Assembly: GCF_029227915.1 (NCBI RefSeq)
Contig: NC_079881.1
Location: 18,887,501-18,951,500 of the forward strand
DNA from: Hydractinia symbiolongicarpus
Taxonomy: Eukaryota; Cnidaria; Hydrozoa; Anthoathecata; Hydractiniidae
Direction of reading: 5' to 3'
Length of the DNA stretch: 64,000 nucleotides
Part shown: in pieces, positions 29,300 to 40,782 of the stretch
How the letters are laid out: each line of letters starts with the position of its first letter
Position numbering within the stretch: position 1 is the first letter of the stretch
Made by a program: the position numbers and the translations under genes
The notes under the pieces: model-generated
The model's input: only the letters and a program-made list of their open reading frames with translations
Told to the model about the DNA's origin: nothing
Databases searched by the model: none

Positions 29300-32200
29300 T
29301 CAAAACATCCATGGTTTACCCTGGCACACCCACACCCTGGCGAGCAATTCTTGCTTGCAAACTAATCCAGGACTGGTTCCATGTGCAAAGGTGAACCCAC
29401 CTTGAGCTTGAAGTCGCTTGTCATCATCAACACTCAGCGCAATTTTGTTCAGCTTTTCGGTGAAAATCTCGTGTTTTCGACTGGTAAATCTCAGTTGCGT
29501 GCGATACAAATTTTGACAGGTCTGCAGGCTGTTCAAATAGTCTGCGAACGTGATCTGTTTCTTGACGACACACTTTTTTGTACCTTTTGCCTCCTTTTCC
29601 ACGTATCCTTCGAGTGTCTTGTACGCATACATTTTTGACCTCAATGCAACAAATTCGATCATGATTTTGCCACCAAGTACATCCTTCATGAGGCACAATT
29701 TTTTCTTGTTTTTGCCAATAGGCAAGGGACGTTTGTCTTCGGGACTGTAATTCGATGTGTCAAACCTTGATTCAACGTCACCTGCGATATCTTTATAGAC
29801 ATCGTCTGTTTTGATGTGGTAGACGAAACTATCTGTGTCCATGTAGCAAAGCTCTGCGCCTGCACCAAACTTCGGCTTGATGTAGTCATAGTGAAACTCA
29901 TACATCGTGAGTTTGCTCAAGTCCAAGATGGAGAGGCCGAGGTAGACAGGTTTGTCCATGACGATCTTCACTTTGTTCATTTCCATTGCCACAAATTTCT
30001 TGTCAAATCTTGATGTGCTGTGATAGTTTGGAGCTGATGCGAGCTTCTTGCGCCTCCATTCCGTTGTCACCAGTTTGATGTCACGGTGCTTGCGAACGTT
30101 CTCCATGGTCTTGCCAAACACGCTATTATTCATCAGCTTAAAAAAGTCTTTCTCAAAGTCATTTTTGGCATCCTTTCGCAGCTTTGTGTTCATGTCAATG
30201 TAGGGCTTCAGCCAAGCACTTTGCTTGAACTCAATGACTCGGTGCACCTTGGTGAGAACCAATCCATGCTGCAGTGCCTGCTGCAATTTGCGAATGTGCA
30301 GCACGTATTTTTCCTTGTCAAACACATTGCACGTCAACTTTTCACAGTCGTTGTTCAGACGCATCTTTTCAGGTAAGAATGGAAGGTCGTTGTGGAGTTT
30401 GTGCAGCTTTTTCGGGTAGTGGACATCCACTTCAGGAAAATATCCATCATCTCCATTTTTATAATTTTCTATAAAAGCTTGAGTAAAATTTTCGAGGTCT
30501 TCACGCCACTTAAAGCCGTGTGTTGGCAGCTTTTGTGACATGGCACCTCCGTACAGATTGTTGGCATCGATGTACAGCAGATACGAGATCAACAGGTTGA
30601 CATCAAACAATTCCCCCATGTACGGATTGTTCGCCTTAGCATGGCGCTTGATTGCTTGGCAAATACCACCTCTGAGCCCCTTTTCAACCATCAGTAGCAT
30701 GTCGATGTCTGTGAGAAGCTCAAGCACTTGACCAGTCACTTTTAGAGCTGCTCGCCATGCGAGGCCTGGAGCAGTGTAAAAATACGCTGGATCAAGCTCG
30801 TAGATGTTTTGACAAGTGTCTCGAAAATTTTCAAAAACGTCTGCTAAAAGAAGCGTGTCGCTCATCACGTAGAGATCGTGGTACTCTCCAAGGTTTTTGA
30901 TGTTGAAAGCCTTCCACACCTTTTGAGCATGCTTGTAGTCGTTTTCGGTGATGTTTTCAAGGTTCAAGCTGCTGTAAAATTGTGCTTTTGGAGGAAGTGC
31001 TGTCTCTTCAAAACGCTCTCACGCATCACGCATCCATGTATTCGTAGGGGTAAACACCCTTACGCAGCAAAAGTCTAAAGTGCTCGTCATTGCCCTTTGC
31101 ATGCTTGAATGTGTTGGAAAATTTCTTCTTCATGGAATGCTCATTCAGTTCCACCGTCTTGTAAGAGCAGTAACAGGTTTGGTACTTGAATTGCGCCTTG
31201 TACTCTGAGTCAATCTCGATGAGTTCCATGTTTGATTTGCAGTCGTTGCAGCTGACACTTTCACTGTTGGTTCCAGCTAAATTATCCACAAGGCTTGACA
31301 GTGAGCTTTGCATGAACCTGCAGCTGTCGATGAACTTGATTTTGCAGGTCGTGTTGATTTCCACTTCTTTCATTTGGTTGGTTTTCTTGTTCTTCTTCAT
31401 CTGCTTCAGCGGTTCACCGTCTTTTCCTTGAAATGTGACGGATTGCTTGTTGGAGAAGCTGATGTATTTTTCGCTGTTTTCACCCAGACATTCAAACTCG
31501 TGGCTTTTGAATTCCCTGGCCAGTTGCTTGATGATGATGTGATCGTCATACCGTGAGCGATTGTGCATGACCACCGGAATCTCGTTGGGGATGCGATATT
31601 TTAGGTTGCACGAACTGTGTGCAGCTCCTCGATACTGACCAGTGTAGTGACAGTGATCTCGAACTTTGCGCATTGTGATGTCTTTGTTGTTCTTCTTGAA
31701 AAGCCCATTGCAAATGAAGCATCTTTTTGCAGACTTGTGGGCTTCTTTCTCTTCGTGTGTCAACGGGATCATCTTCTTCTGTGGATGTCTGATAGCTCTA
31801 TTGACTTGATGTCTCAGTCCCTTGCAAAACCTTTCCATGCAGTCTTTTCCACGATAGTAGTCGGATGATTCTTCAACTTCTCCATGTGCAAATTTGGTTA
31901 TGAAGGCATATCCTGAAGCCACATGCTTGCTGACGTCTCTGGTGTGTGATTTTTCAGGGTCTCCATCACAACCTTGAACAGGTTCCAAGATACATTCTGT
32001 GTCTGCATAGATGACAAATGGCATTCTGAGCGACTTTTGCCCATCTTCGTGTTTGAGTACTGTTCCTTCTTTAGGCATGATAATCTCGCAAAAATCATGG
32101 TCCATGCACACTTTCATGTGATTGTCTCGTGGCTCTTGACTGCGGAATCCGTGCATGCAGTTTCAACAGTAGTGATCACCTCGATGTCTAGATGATAAAC

Positions 32201-33278
32201 CGCGCATGAGCGCAGAGTATCTTTTAATGGCAACGTAGTGCTTTTTCCCTCCTTCTTGAATGATTAGCACATCTGCCACCTTTTTACGTGTCGTGTTGTG
32301 TTTCGAAACATATGCCTGTCTGACCTGAAAATCTTCTTCAGAAAAGTAGACATTCAGCGCCACGTTGGGGTTTTGCCTTTCAAACTTTTTCCAGTGTGTG
32401 TTGGGAGTTGGGAACTCGATGCCACTCCAATTGTACTGTTCAACAAACGGTTCGAGCTTCGAGATGCGCTCAGGATGTGCTCCAATGCCATCAAAATGGA
32501 GGGCTGCAATGACAGCCCATTTGAAGCACTGCTCGTCTTCATTTTTGGGATTGATGATGCAGTGCTTTTTTTGCAGCCATTCGGGTGTCTTGAACCATGA
32601 TCTACCTCTCATAAGGTCAATCATGTGGCAGTGATACGTCATTTCCGTGATTCGGTTGAAGATGTAGTCGCTTTTTTTGAGTTTCTCCGATGTCATTTTA
32701 AAGCGTTTTAGCAGGCTTTTATACATCTCTTCGATCAATTCTTCGATGTCGCTTCCTTCCATGATTGTGACAGCTTCACTCCATATTGGTTTTGTAAACT
32801 TGTCAGAAGGATTTTCCCTGTGCACAAACTCCACCACGAGATTCAGTTGAAACTTCCAATTCTGTCTAGTGTTTTGCAAGTCTGTGATGACTTTCTCCAC
32901 ATGTTTTTTCTGTTGATCCAGGTACTGTTCAATACTCACCACTTGACCTTCTGGTGTTCCTTCACTTCGGAAATGTCGATAATTACCATCAAATCCACCT
33001 TCCGTTTCAACAGCACTGTGATCCACTTCTTCCACTTGTTCTTCTTCCACAGCAGCGTCTTCAACGGTGGCTTTCAAGGCTTGACCGTAACCAAGCCTCT
33101 CCTTAGCCTTGTGGTATAATAAAGAAGCAGTTTCACGCACACTCTGCAGTCTCTCTGCGAGTGCATCACGTGTTGCTGCCACTGGTGCAGATACAGCGCT
33201 ATATAATTTACTAATTGCATTTCTAAAGAAACTCATTGCTTTATTATATGTTGGAAAATTTTCTGGGACGCTGGACAT
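29300..33278 (-). pseudogene. Protein-primed type B DNA polymerase (Polinton PolB), two breaks
   Basis: The gene replicates the element. It reads in three open segments on the minus strand. Segment 33278-32163 holds the N-terminal region (CFKWAVIAALHFDGIG, KKHYVAIKRYSALMRG). Segment 32156-31026 holds exonuclease motif I (VIYADTE) and a motif II-like HNRSRYDDHI. Segment 30967-29300 holds exonuclease III (SDTLLLADVFE), motif A (YIDANNLYG, Asp 134), motif B (KLMNNSVFGKT, 277-287) and motif C (YMDTDS, 375-380). The first break is an in-frame TGA at 32163-32165 inside a Cys/His cluster. The second coincides with a 7-bp direct duplication (ACGCATC at 31021-31034), which shifts frame, next to another stop. 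Catalytic residues are all present, so inactivation is recent. The start lies 16 bp inside the right TIR. Confidence 0.88.
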
Positions 33279-33294
33279 TTTATTTTATGTTGTG

Positions 33295-33490
33295 ACCCCA
33301 ACCAGGGTCACAATATTGCGTTCGTACGAGAGTGCTGCAGCACAGCGGTAATTGTCCGCGGTATTGACCCTTTGCACAGAGGATCAATATAGCGAGGAAA
33401 CAGTGCTGTCTCAGACCCTTGAAATTGGGGTTTTGAGTGAAAAACGGCGATAAGTCGAAAGTGTTCTAGAGAGCTCCACTTTCATTGTGT
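33295..33490 (-). repeat. Polinton right terminal inverted repeat
   Basis: This is the complement of the left TIR and ends CCACTTTCATTGTGT. It is followed by the ATTGT duplication at 33491-33495. Confidence 0.92.
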
Positions 33491-33495
33491 ATTGT

Positions 33496-33721
33496 ATTTT
33501 TCTTTTCGTTTTTTGTTTAAATCACTTTTATTTTCATTGTATTTCTCTTTTCGTTTTTTGCTTAAATCACCCTTATTTTCATTATAATTGTGTTTCCGTT
33601 TTTCGTTTAAATTACCTTTATTTTCATCGTATTTTTGTCTTCCTTTCTTGTTTATTTCACTATCGCTATCATTGTATTTGTCCTGACGTATTGTATTACG
33701 AGCATTTGTTTTGAGCTTCAA
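33496..33721 (-). pseudogene. Helitron-like gene: Lys/Asn-rich repeat tract right of the Polinton
   Basis: The minus strand encodes about four copies of a 17-codon repeat of the type YNENKGDLSKKRKEK, preceded by KTNARNTIRQDKYND. The tract is cut at its 3' side by the Polinton and resumes at 22857. Such charged repeats often link the N-terminal protease and the Cys-rich region in Helitron-type proteins. Confidence 0.65.
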
Positions 33722-33758
33722 TTCTATTATGCCGCATATAATTTGAAAAAGAAGAGAT

Positions 33759-34484
33759 TTAAGATGAACGGAAATTCTCAGTTGTTGTTATTTCAATGAA
33801 TTGAATTTGAAAATATGTTCTTTCCTTGCTTCTATAGTCAAGATAGAAAACTTGTATATACTTTTCCAATTCATACAAATTATCAAATTGCAACAGCACA
33901 GAAGTTCCATTGGGTGAAGTAAGACCACGAAGGTCTCTACTGTGCGAATCAAAAACGTGATATGTATTAATATTATTTGATATAGTACGGTAAATGGCAA
34001 TGGTAAAACCTTCAATAAACATTGAACATTCAATAGCACATGTTTCGTGACTTGCAAAATAATTTAAAGATCTCAGAAAAGTAAAGTCTTGTACTAAAGT
34101 TGCTTCATAATCAAGCAATTCTCTAAACATAACATTAGAAGTAAAGCCATTAAATTCAATAGTGTTAGGTAAATCCTCCGCAGAAAGATACTCATTGGTG
34201 TTTAGCGACTTATATATTTGGTCCCCTTCTGTAAAAATTGTAACATTCATGGCTGTTCCACCTTAAAATTGAGCGAATGTTTAACCAAAATTAGAAAATA
34301 AGGAAATACACGCACATTGACGACCAGCTGTACTACCAAATCTACCATCACCCTGATGAAATTTACCTTTAACTGGGCTAATAGTTTGATAGACAGGCAT
34401 TCTATCAGTTGTTTTTATTTGTTTTATAGGCCAAATTAGAAGTAGAAAATAATCCCTAGAGCCAAATCCAAAAATACCAAACAA
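33759..34484 (-). pseudogene. Helitron-like gene: N-terminal cysteine-protease-like domain
   Basis: The minus-strand frame starts near KGKFHQGDGRFGSTAGRQCACISL (about 34375-34300; candidate catalytic Cys). It meets two in-frame TAA codons at about 34280 and 34265, then continues in the same frame to 33759. YHVFDSHSRDLRGL near 33950 is the His/Asp region of the OTU/C48-like protease that precedes the repeat and Helitron_like_N regions in these elements. The two stops make it a pseudogene. It is the upstream end of the element that hosts the Polinton and the LINE. Confidence 0.65.
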
Positions 34485-35818
34485 TTATCAAACAGTATCT
34501 ATCAATTTGCATCTAACAGTTAAATCTATCAAGTAGTATCTATCACGAAGGAGCTGAAAGAGAAAACAGAACAAACGATTACCTAAACATGAAATGCTTC
34601 TTCCTCTTAGTGTTATTTTAATGTTTTTTGCGCAATCCAAATTCGAGTCCAGATTTTTTTTACGGACTATAGTTTAGCCGACAATATTTGAAGTCTTTCG
34701 CAGTATTAAAATTATTTATTTAAAATTTATAATGAGGGAGTGTGTTACAACAAGTATATTCTACCTTGTTTTTATTATTTTTCCTAAATGGTATCGACTA
34801 GAAGTCTTGCTGTATTACATTTTAGTTAACGTGTTTTCAAACATACATATAGTAATCTGTCTTGTTTTTTACTTGTATTATTTTAATGAAAACTAGCTAA
34901 TTTTTGTTATAAATCACATATTAGCGCAAAATTAGCGCATTTTAGTTTTGTCGCAACAAATTACCATGAACAAAGAATCAACTGCAAGTGGCCTTTTAGC
35001 AACAGTCTTAACAGATGATTATGGATTGGCTTTGTTTAGTATAATTGTAGATTGATATTTAACCAACAAACTTGTGCTTATTATTATTTTTTTAATTTCC
35101 TGAAAATTAGGGTCGGTCGGGCCGCAGAACAACTTATTAAGTTGGAGTCGCCTAGTAACTATAGTATATTTATAAAAACTGTTTGTATTAAGTGAGCCTC
35201 TTTAGTTATGTGGCTTTCCTTTTCACTAGCAGCACTGGATGGATATAACATGATATCCTCTGCCTTACGTCTATAGGATCTAAAAACTGTACACTTAACA
35301 GAAACATTATTGTTACCTCATCCATTAAATATAAAACAAACCAATATTATTATAAAACTGAATATTGCCATATGTGCTGGCCTTCACAGATCTTTTTGTT
35401 ATTTTGCCTCCTTAACATTTTCTAATGCTGAGCTTGATTTTTGAGCAATAGATAACGGTTTACTTGGTAATGTGTGAAGCAACCACTAGTTAGGATACCA
35501 TCTTTAAATTTATATTGTTGCGGCGCAAGTTGGACTTTGAATCCTCCCTTCTCCATAGTGAAGCATACAAAATATGTTAAAAAGAAGAAACTTATATATT
35601 ATTTATCTTGGCATGTTTTTGTTTTTATTTCGCATACCTTGTACTACGTTATGATTCTTAAAATTCAAAATCGGTTGGGACTTGACATGTTTTGGTACTT
35701 CACATAATTTTTATACAAAACTACTGAGCTTTAAAATTTTCAAAAAACATCAAATGAAGTTCGACTAGACTAACCTCATTTGACGTAGCTTTCTTCTTGG
35801 ATGTTAATAAATTGAGTT
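34485..35818. other. Non-coding AT-rich region
   Basis: There is no supported gene. The first 100 bp carry several TCTATCA-type words (AGTATCTATCA recurs at about 34493 and 34532). They may be the 5' region of the Helitron-like element, whose end I cannot place. Confidence 0.45.
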
Positions 35819-35845
35819 TACCGTCATTCTTTTAATTTAATCCGT

Positions 35846-35992
35846 GCTCTAATTAGTACGAATTAATTATTTTGGCAAAATGAAATAATTTATTTAACTC
35901 TAATTATTAGTACGAGTCCATAATTACTAATTTCAGATTTTCCTCTAATTTAGTACGATAAAGGTCAAATTTTCTTCTAATTATAGTACGAA
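35846..35992 (+). repeat. Left subterminal repeats of the pogo-like element
   Basis: Four variants of TCTAATTATTAGTACGA occur at about 35847, 35899, 35942 and 35975. Similar copies sit at the right end (about 37985, 38022 and 38069) in the same, not the opposite, orientation. They are probable transposase-binding sites. Confidence 0.6.
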
Positions 35993-36064
35993 TAGTAAAA
36001 AACACGTAATTTTTTTTGTTTCAAACTTTCTTTTTTAAAAAAACATGAAAAATTTTAATCTAAT

Positions 36065-37211
36065 TTACAAAGTAAATGGATCGTCTTCAGTATCGTCACT
36101 GTCTAGGATGGTTTTAGCTTTTTCCATGCATTTTGAATAAAATTCGCCACTTCGGACTTTCGAAGGATCTGTGGTAATTATTCCGCATACATCAAAGGAT
36201 TTCATTATCATATCCTTGTCATCTGAAATAATTTGGAATGCCTTTACAACCCAATCCACCATGTCCTGTCTGGTTGGCGGAGGTAGCTTATGTAGGTAGG
36301 TGGTAGCTAGGTGTAGGTGTGGGCATCTTCTCGACTGCTTTGTTGACATGCTCGACCCAACATTTTCGTAGAATTGCTTTAAATGGTTTGTTAATACATA
36401 CATCCATTGGCTTACACTTTGAAGTACAACCGGCTGGGATCATTAAGGCATCTGATTTGTTTTCGTTCAGCTTACTCGCCACAGTGTCTGTCTTGTGAGC
36501 AGAAAAGGCATCATAGGTTAACAGGGAGTTTTCCAATCCGAGCTCTTTGTTGATTTTCTTCACATATTTGACCCATATCTCATCCAGCCAAACAATCATG
36601 AGATCTTCATCCATCCATGCTTTCTCTTGAGTTTTTACGACAAACCCTTCAGGAACACGCAATTTTCCGATAGTTCTTTCAGTCTTCCCTTTAAAAATCA
36701 GCATCGGCGGTAGCAAAGTACCGTCAGCAGCAGCTGAAAGAACGATGGTGATATGTTTCTTGTCATTCCCTGACGTTCGAACAACACATTCTCTGCTACC
36801 GATCTTACAGATGCTCTTTGTTGGGACCATATCGAAAAAAGCTGGAGTTTCATCCATATTTCCCACCAATGATCTGGGATATTTCCCAATTCTCATGAAA
36901 CGACCGGCATCTGCATAAAACTTCGAAATCGATTCTTCCAATTGACGTGGAAGCTTTTGGCTCACTGATGTCCTGCTGTGCAGTGACAAACGATGTCGTT
37001 GAAAGAGTTGAGTTATTCTGTCACTTTCATTTCAAAGTTGAAATCATAATTTGAGTCACATTAAACTAAAGTTTTACTTACTGCCTAAATAAACCACGTC
37101 GTCATCTTTTGCAGTTCCAGGAGCAAAATAAGAGGATATTGTTGATTGACGCTTTCGTTGGTTTTTAACGTTGCTTTGAAAATAGCCAAACAGTTTGGTT
37201 TGGGTTGACAT
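36065..37211 (-). pseudogene. pogo-like DDD transposase, internally deleted and frameshifted
   Basis: The catalytic core in 36989-36288 has NMDETPAFFD (first Asp, residue 46), LTYDAFSAHKTD (second, 160) and KPMDVCINKPFK (third, 196). That is a DD35D spacing typical of pogo/Tigger. A frameshift near 36295 separates the C-terminus (DWVVKAFQIISDD...DDTEDDPFTL, ending 36065). The N-terminus at 37211 (MSTQTKLFGYFQSNVKNQ) ends at a GTAAGT donor at 37081. The next exon, after an AG at 37018, starts at the RHRLSLHSRTSVSQK region but not in phase. The helix-turn-helix part is missing. It is inactive. Confidence 0.8.
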
Positions 37212-37459
37212 GATGATACCACGCGCGACAGACTGACAGCACTGACAAAAGAAAAAAGTGCTCCAAATCGATTGTTTTGAATTTGTAAAATCATTTGGGT
37301 TTTCCTCTATGAAAAGAAACATTCGATTTGCAATGCAATAAGCTCGCAATATCATTTGGATTTTCCTCCGAACAAAAACATTGGATTCGAAATGCAAAGA
37401 CGTCAGTATTTGCCTGATGCTAGCTTCTACCTCGACATATTCAGAAAAGTTGTAGAAAA

Positions 37460-37993
37460 ATGACCGACGATATTACTCCATTACTACTTCTTGATTTAGA
37501 GATACCAATACCATTGGAAAAAGAATTTACTATTCCTTGTTGCATCAGAGGTTATCATATTTACAGATGGAAGCAATGGAAAGCTGAAATAGGATCAATT
37601 TTAACGAGCGAACCAGAAGTGAGACTGGGTGCTTTGGTTGAAGATAAATATTCCATTGCTGTATTAGATAATGGACAAACAATTGGACATGTGCCTAAAT
37701 TTCTCTCGCAACTGATATTCTTTTTTCTTAAATACGAAGGCACGTTATAAATAAAGGTAACAGGAGAGCGAAGATTCTCATTCGATCTTCCACAAGGAGG
37801 TATGGAGATACCAGCTGATTTTGTCTTCAAAACAGTCGATGCAAAACTTCACAATCAAATGAGAGAGAAAGTTCTCAAGGAACTGGAAAACTTCGAAGGG
37901 AGAAGAAAAGTTGGTATAAATAAGAGTTTAAAAAATAAAGAAAAAAAAAATAAAAAGTACCAAAAAGTGTGTTTTCAATTTTTCAACCCCTAA
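37460..37993 (+). pseudogene. HIRAN-like accessory protein of the pogo-like element
   Basis: The frame 37460-37750 holds IPCCIRGYHIYRWKQWKAEI, VRLGALVEDKYSIAVLDNGQ and TIGHVPKFLSQ, the pattern of HIRAN-type domains (YH.Y...W....G..L...E.....D..AVAV...G..VGHVP). An in-frame TAA at 37748-37750 interrupts it, after which the same frame continues (SFDLPQGGMEIPADFVFK) to 37993 with a Lys-rich tail. HIRAN domains bind DNA ends or stalled forks. It is divergent from the transposase, with about 250 bp between the start codons. The role in transposition is unknown. Confidence 0.7.
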
Positions 37994-38141
37994 TTTAATA
38001 CGATTTGATTCCTATTTTACTCTAATTATTAGTACGACAATCAACTTCAATTTCCAAGGTATTTTATTTCCTCTTATTATTAGTACGACTCCTTCAAAAT
38101 AATTATTTTTACCGGAGGATTAAATTAGAAGAATGACGGTA

Positions 38142-39390
<1,249 letters not shown>

Positions 39391-39410
39391 GGATGTTCCT
39401 AATTGGATTT

Positions 39411-39551
39411 AGGATAGCCTGACATCTTTTTCGGATAGCCTGCCATCTTCATAGGATAGCCTGCCATCTCGTAGGATAGCCTGCCATCTCATAGGATAGC
39501 CTGCCATCTTCATAGGATAGCCTGCCATCTTCATAGGATAGCCTGCCATCC
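39411..39551 (-). repeat. 20-bp minisatellite (copy 1)
   Basis: Seven units of AGGATAGCCTGCCATCTTCAT with small variations. The complement of each unit contains GATGGCAGGCTATCC, the core of the 89-bp satellite. The same array is at 56661-56801 in copy 2. Confidence 0.85.
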
Positions 39552-39645
39552 TTGTCGGCCGCCGTTAACATTTCCACTTGTGTTTAATAATGGTTGACAG
39601 TCTGGCGGACCATCTCTGTAAGAGGATGCTTGTTTAATAAGCTAA

Positions 39646-39687
39646 GTATAACCTATATGATTAGCTAGCTAATCATATAGGTTATAC
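39646..39687. repeat. 42-bp perfect palindrome (copy 1)
   Basis: GTATAACCTATATGATTAGCT is followed immediately by its exact complement, with no loop. The second copy is at 56896-56937, equally perfect. Could extrude a cruciform or be the footprint of a fold-back element. Confidence 0.9.
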
Positions 39688-40721
39688 GGAGACTAAAGTT
39701 TTTCTAAACTAATAGCTGTATTAGTCCTAATTACGTTTTTATCTAAACATACATATTGAGTAGTTGTTATGGTACTATTAAATATATATAGCTAGCTAAC
39801 ATTGAAGTTAAAAATACAAGACTTATTGCTATGGTTAGTTTGAGTGTGTAACTTTATAGGTGCCTGGTGTTGTGATAACTTGACAATTGTTTAAAAAATA
39901 AATATATAGCTAATAATGACCCTCTTGTCTGTAGCTAGATAGCACAGCCCTGTGCTTTAGAGAAATTTAACTTTATTAAACAAGGTTAGCAAGTCGAAAG
40001 GTGTGCTCTGTAGCTTTAGCTAGCTGTTCTTTTTCATGACTGATCTGGAAAAATTAGAAAATTCTAACCTGCACATCCACGAATCTAGATAGCTAGCTAA
40101 GCATTATCTTAAATCATTTCATACTTTTGAAACTTTAGCTATATGATTCACAATAAATATAATTACGATAATATGTTATTCAGGGCTTTGACTATCATGT
40201 GCCCAGTCATCTTGTCTGCCTCTTTAAATATGCCTAAATTTCTAAACTAATTCTGTTACACTAATTCTGTTACAATGCTCCTAAAGCACCACATAAGAAA
40301 AATAGTTCACTATTTGTCTGTTTGCTGAAGTTATATTCTTGATATATATTCATGTTTAGGAAATGAGTCTCAGGATGCTCAATCACATATATGACCTATA
40401 TCGTTTAATTGTGAAAAAGAGATTATTCTAAAGCTTGTCAAAACGCAGTTTGCGATGAAGTTCCAGATATATTTAAACTAAGCATAGGCAAAATATTCTT
40501 AATTTTTTTGAGAATTCTTCTTGTCAATTTTTTTACGACATTCTTAATTTCTTTTACTTTGGGATAAAAGTTTCAACTCAGTTGTAATTTAAGTGATAAA
40601 ATGTTTTACTTTGTCAAAACAATTTGTATACTGTGACAGTAAAACAGTAACAGAAACTTTGTAGATATTGTTAAAATATTATCATTTTGTGTCTGTTTAT
40701 AAATTATGGAAAGTTTGTTTT

Positions 40722-40741
40722 ATATATATATATATATATTG

Positions 40742-40780
<39 letters not shown>
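40722..40780. repeat. (TA)n tract, copy 1
   Basis: Two TA runs split by TTGTATGTG. The copy 2 tract (about 57972-58022) is shorter. Confidence 0.85.

Positions 40781-40782
<2 letters not shown>

Larger units (their letters stand above)
22863..33490. mobile_element. Polinton/Maverick-type element, 10,628 bp
   Basis: The element has 196-bp terminal inverted repeats (22863-23058 and 33295-33490) that start ACACAATGAAAGTGG. It is flanked by a direct ATTGT (22858-22862 and 33491-33495), which could be read as 6 bp by shifting one base. It encodes a protein-primed type B DNA polymerase, an A32-like ATPase, a putative jelly-roll protein and about eight further small proteins, tightly packed. It is short for a Polinton (commonly 15-20 kb). 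I find no retroviral-type integrase, no adenain-like protease and no clear major capsid gene. Several genes carry single breaks, so this copy is probably not autonomous. Confidence 0.88.
35821..38139. mobile_element. pogo/Tigger-like DNA transposon, 2,319 bp
   Basis: The terminal inverted repeats are CCGTCATTCTTTTAATTTAA at 35821 and its near-complement ending GAATGACGG at 38139. They are flanked by TA on both sides (35819-35820 and 38140-38141), the target duplication of the Tc1/mariner-pogo group. Inside are a minus-strand DD35D transposase and a plus-strand HIRAN-like gene. The subterminal regions carry repeated CTAATTATTAGTACGA-type words at both ends. Broken genes make this copy inactive. 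Confidence 0.85.

Noticed and set aside
32163-32165. TGA in the polymerase as a selenocysteine codon
   Set aside because: It lies next to Cys codons in a metal-binding-like cluster, but relatives are not expected to have Cys at that position and I see no SECIS-like hairpin. A plain nonsense change is simpler.
29381-33351. Plus-strand ORFs opposite the polymerase gene
   Set aside because: Antisense shadows of PolB; Cys/Phe-rich with no family resemblance.
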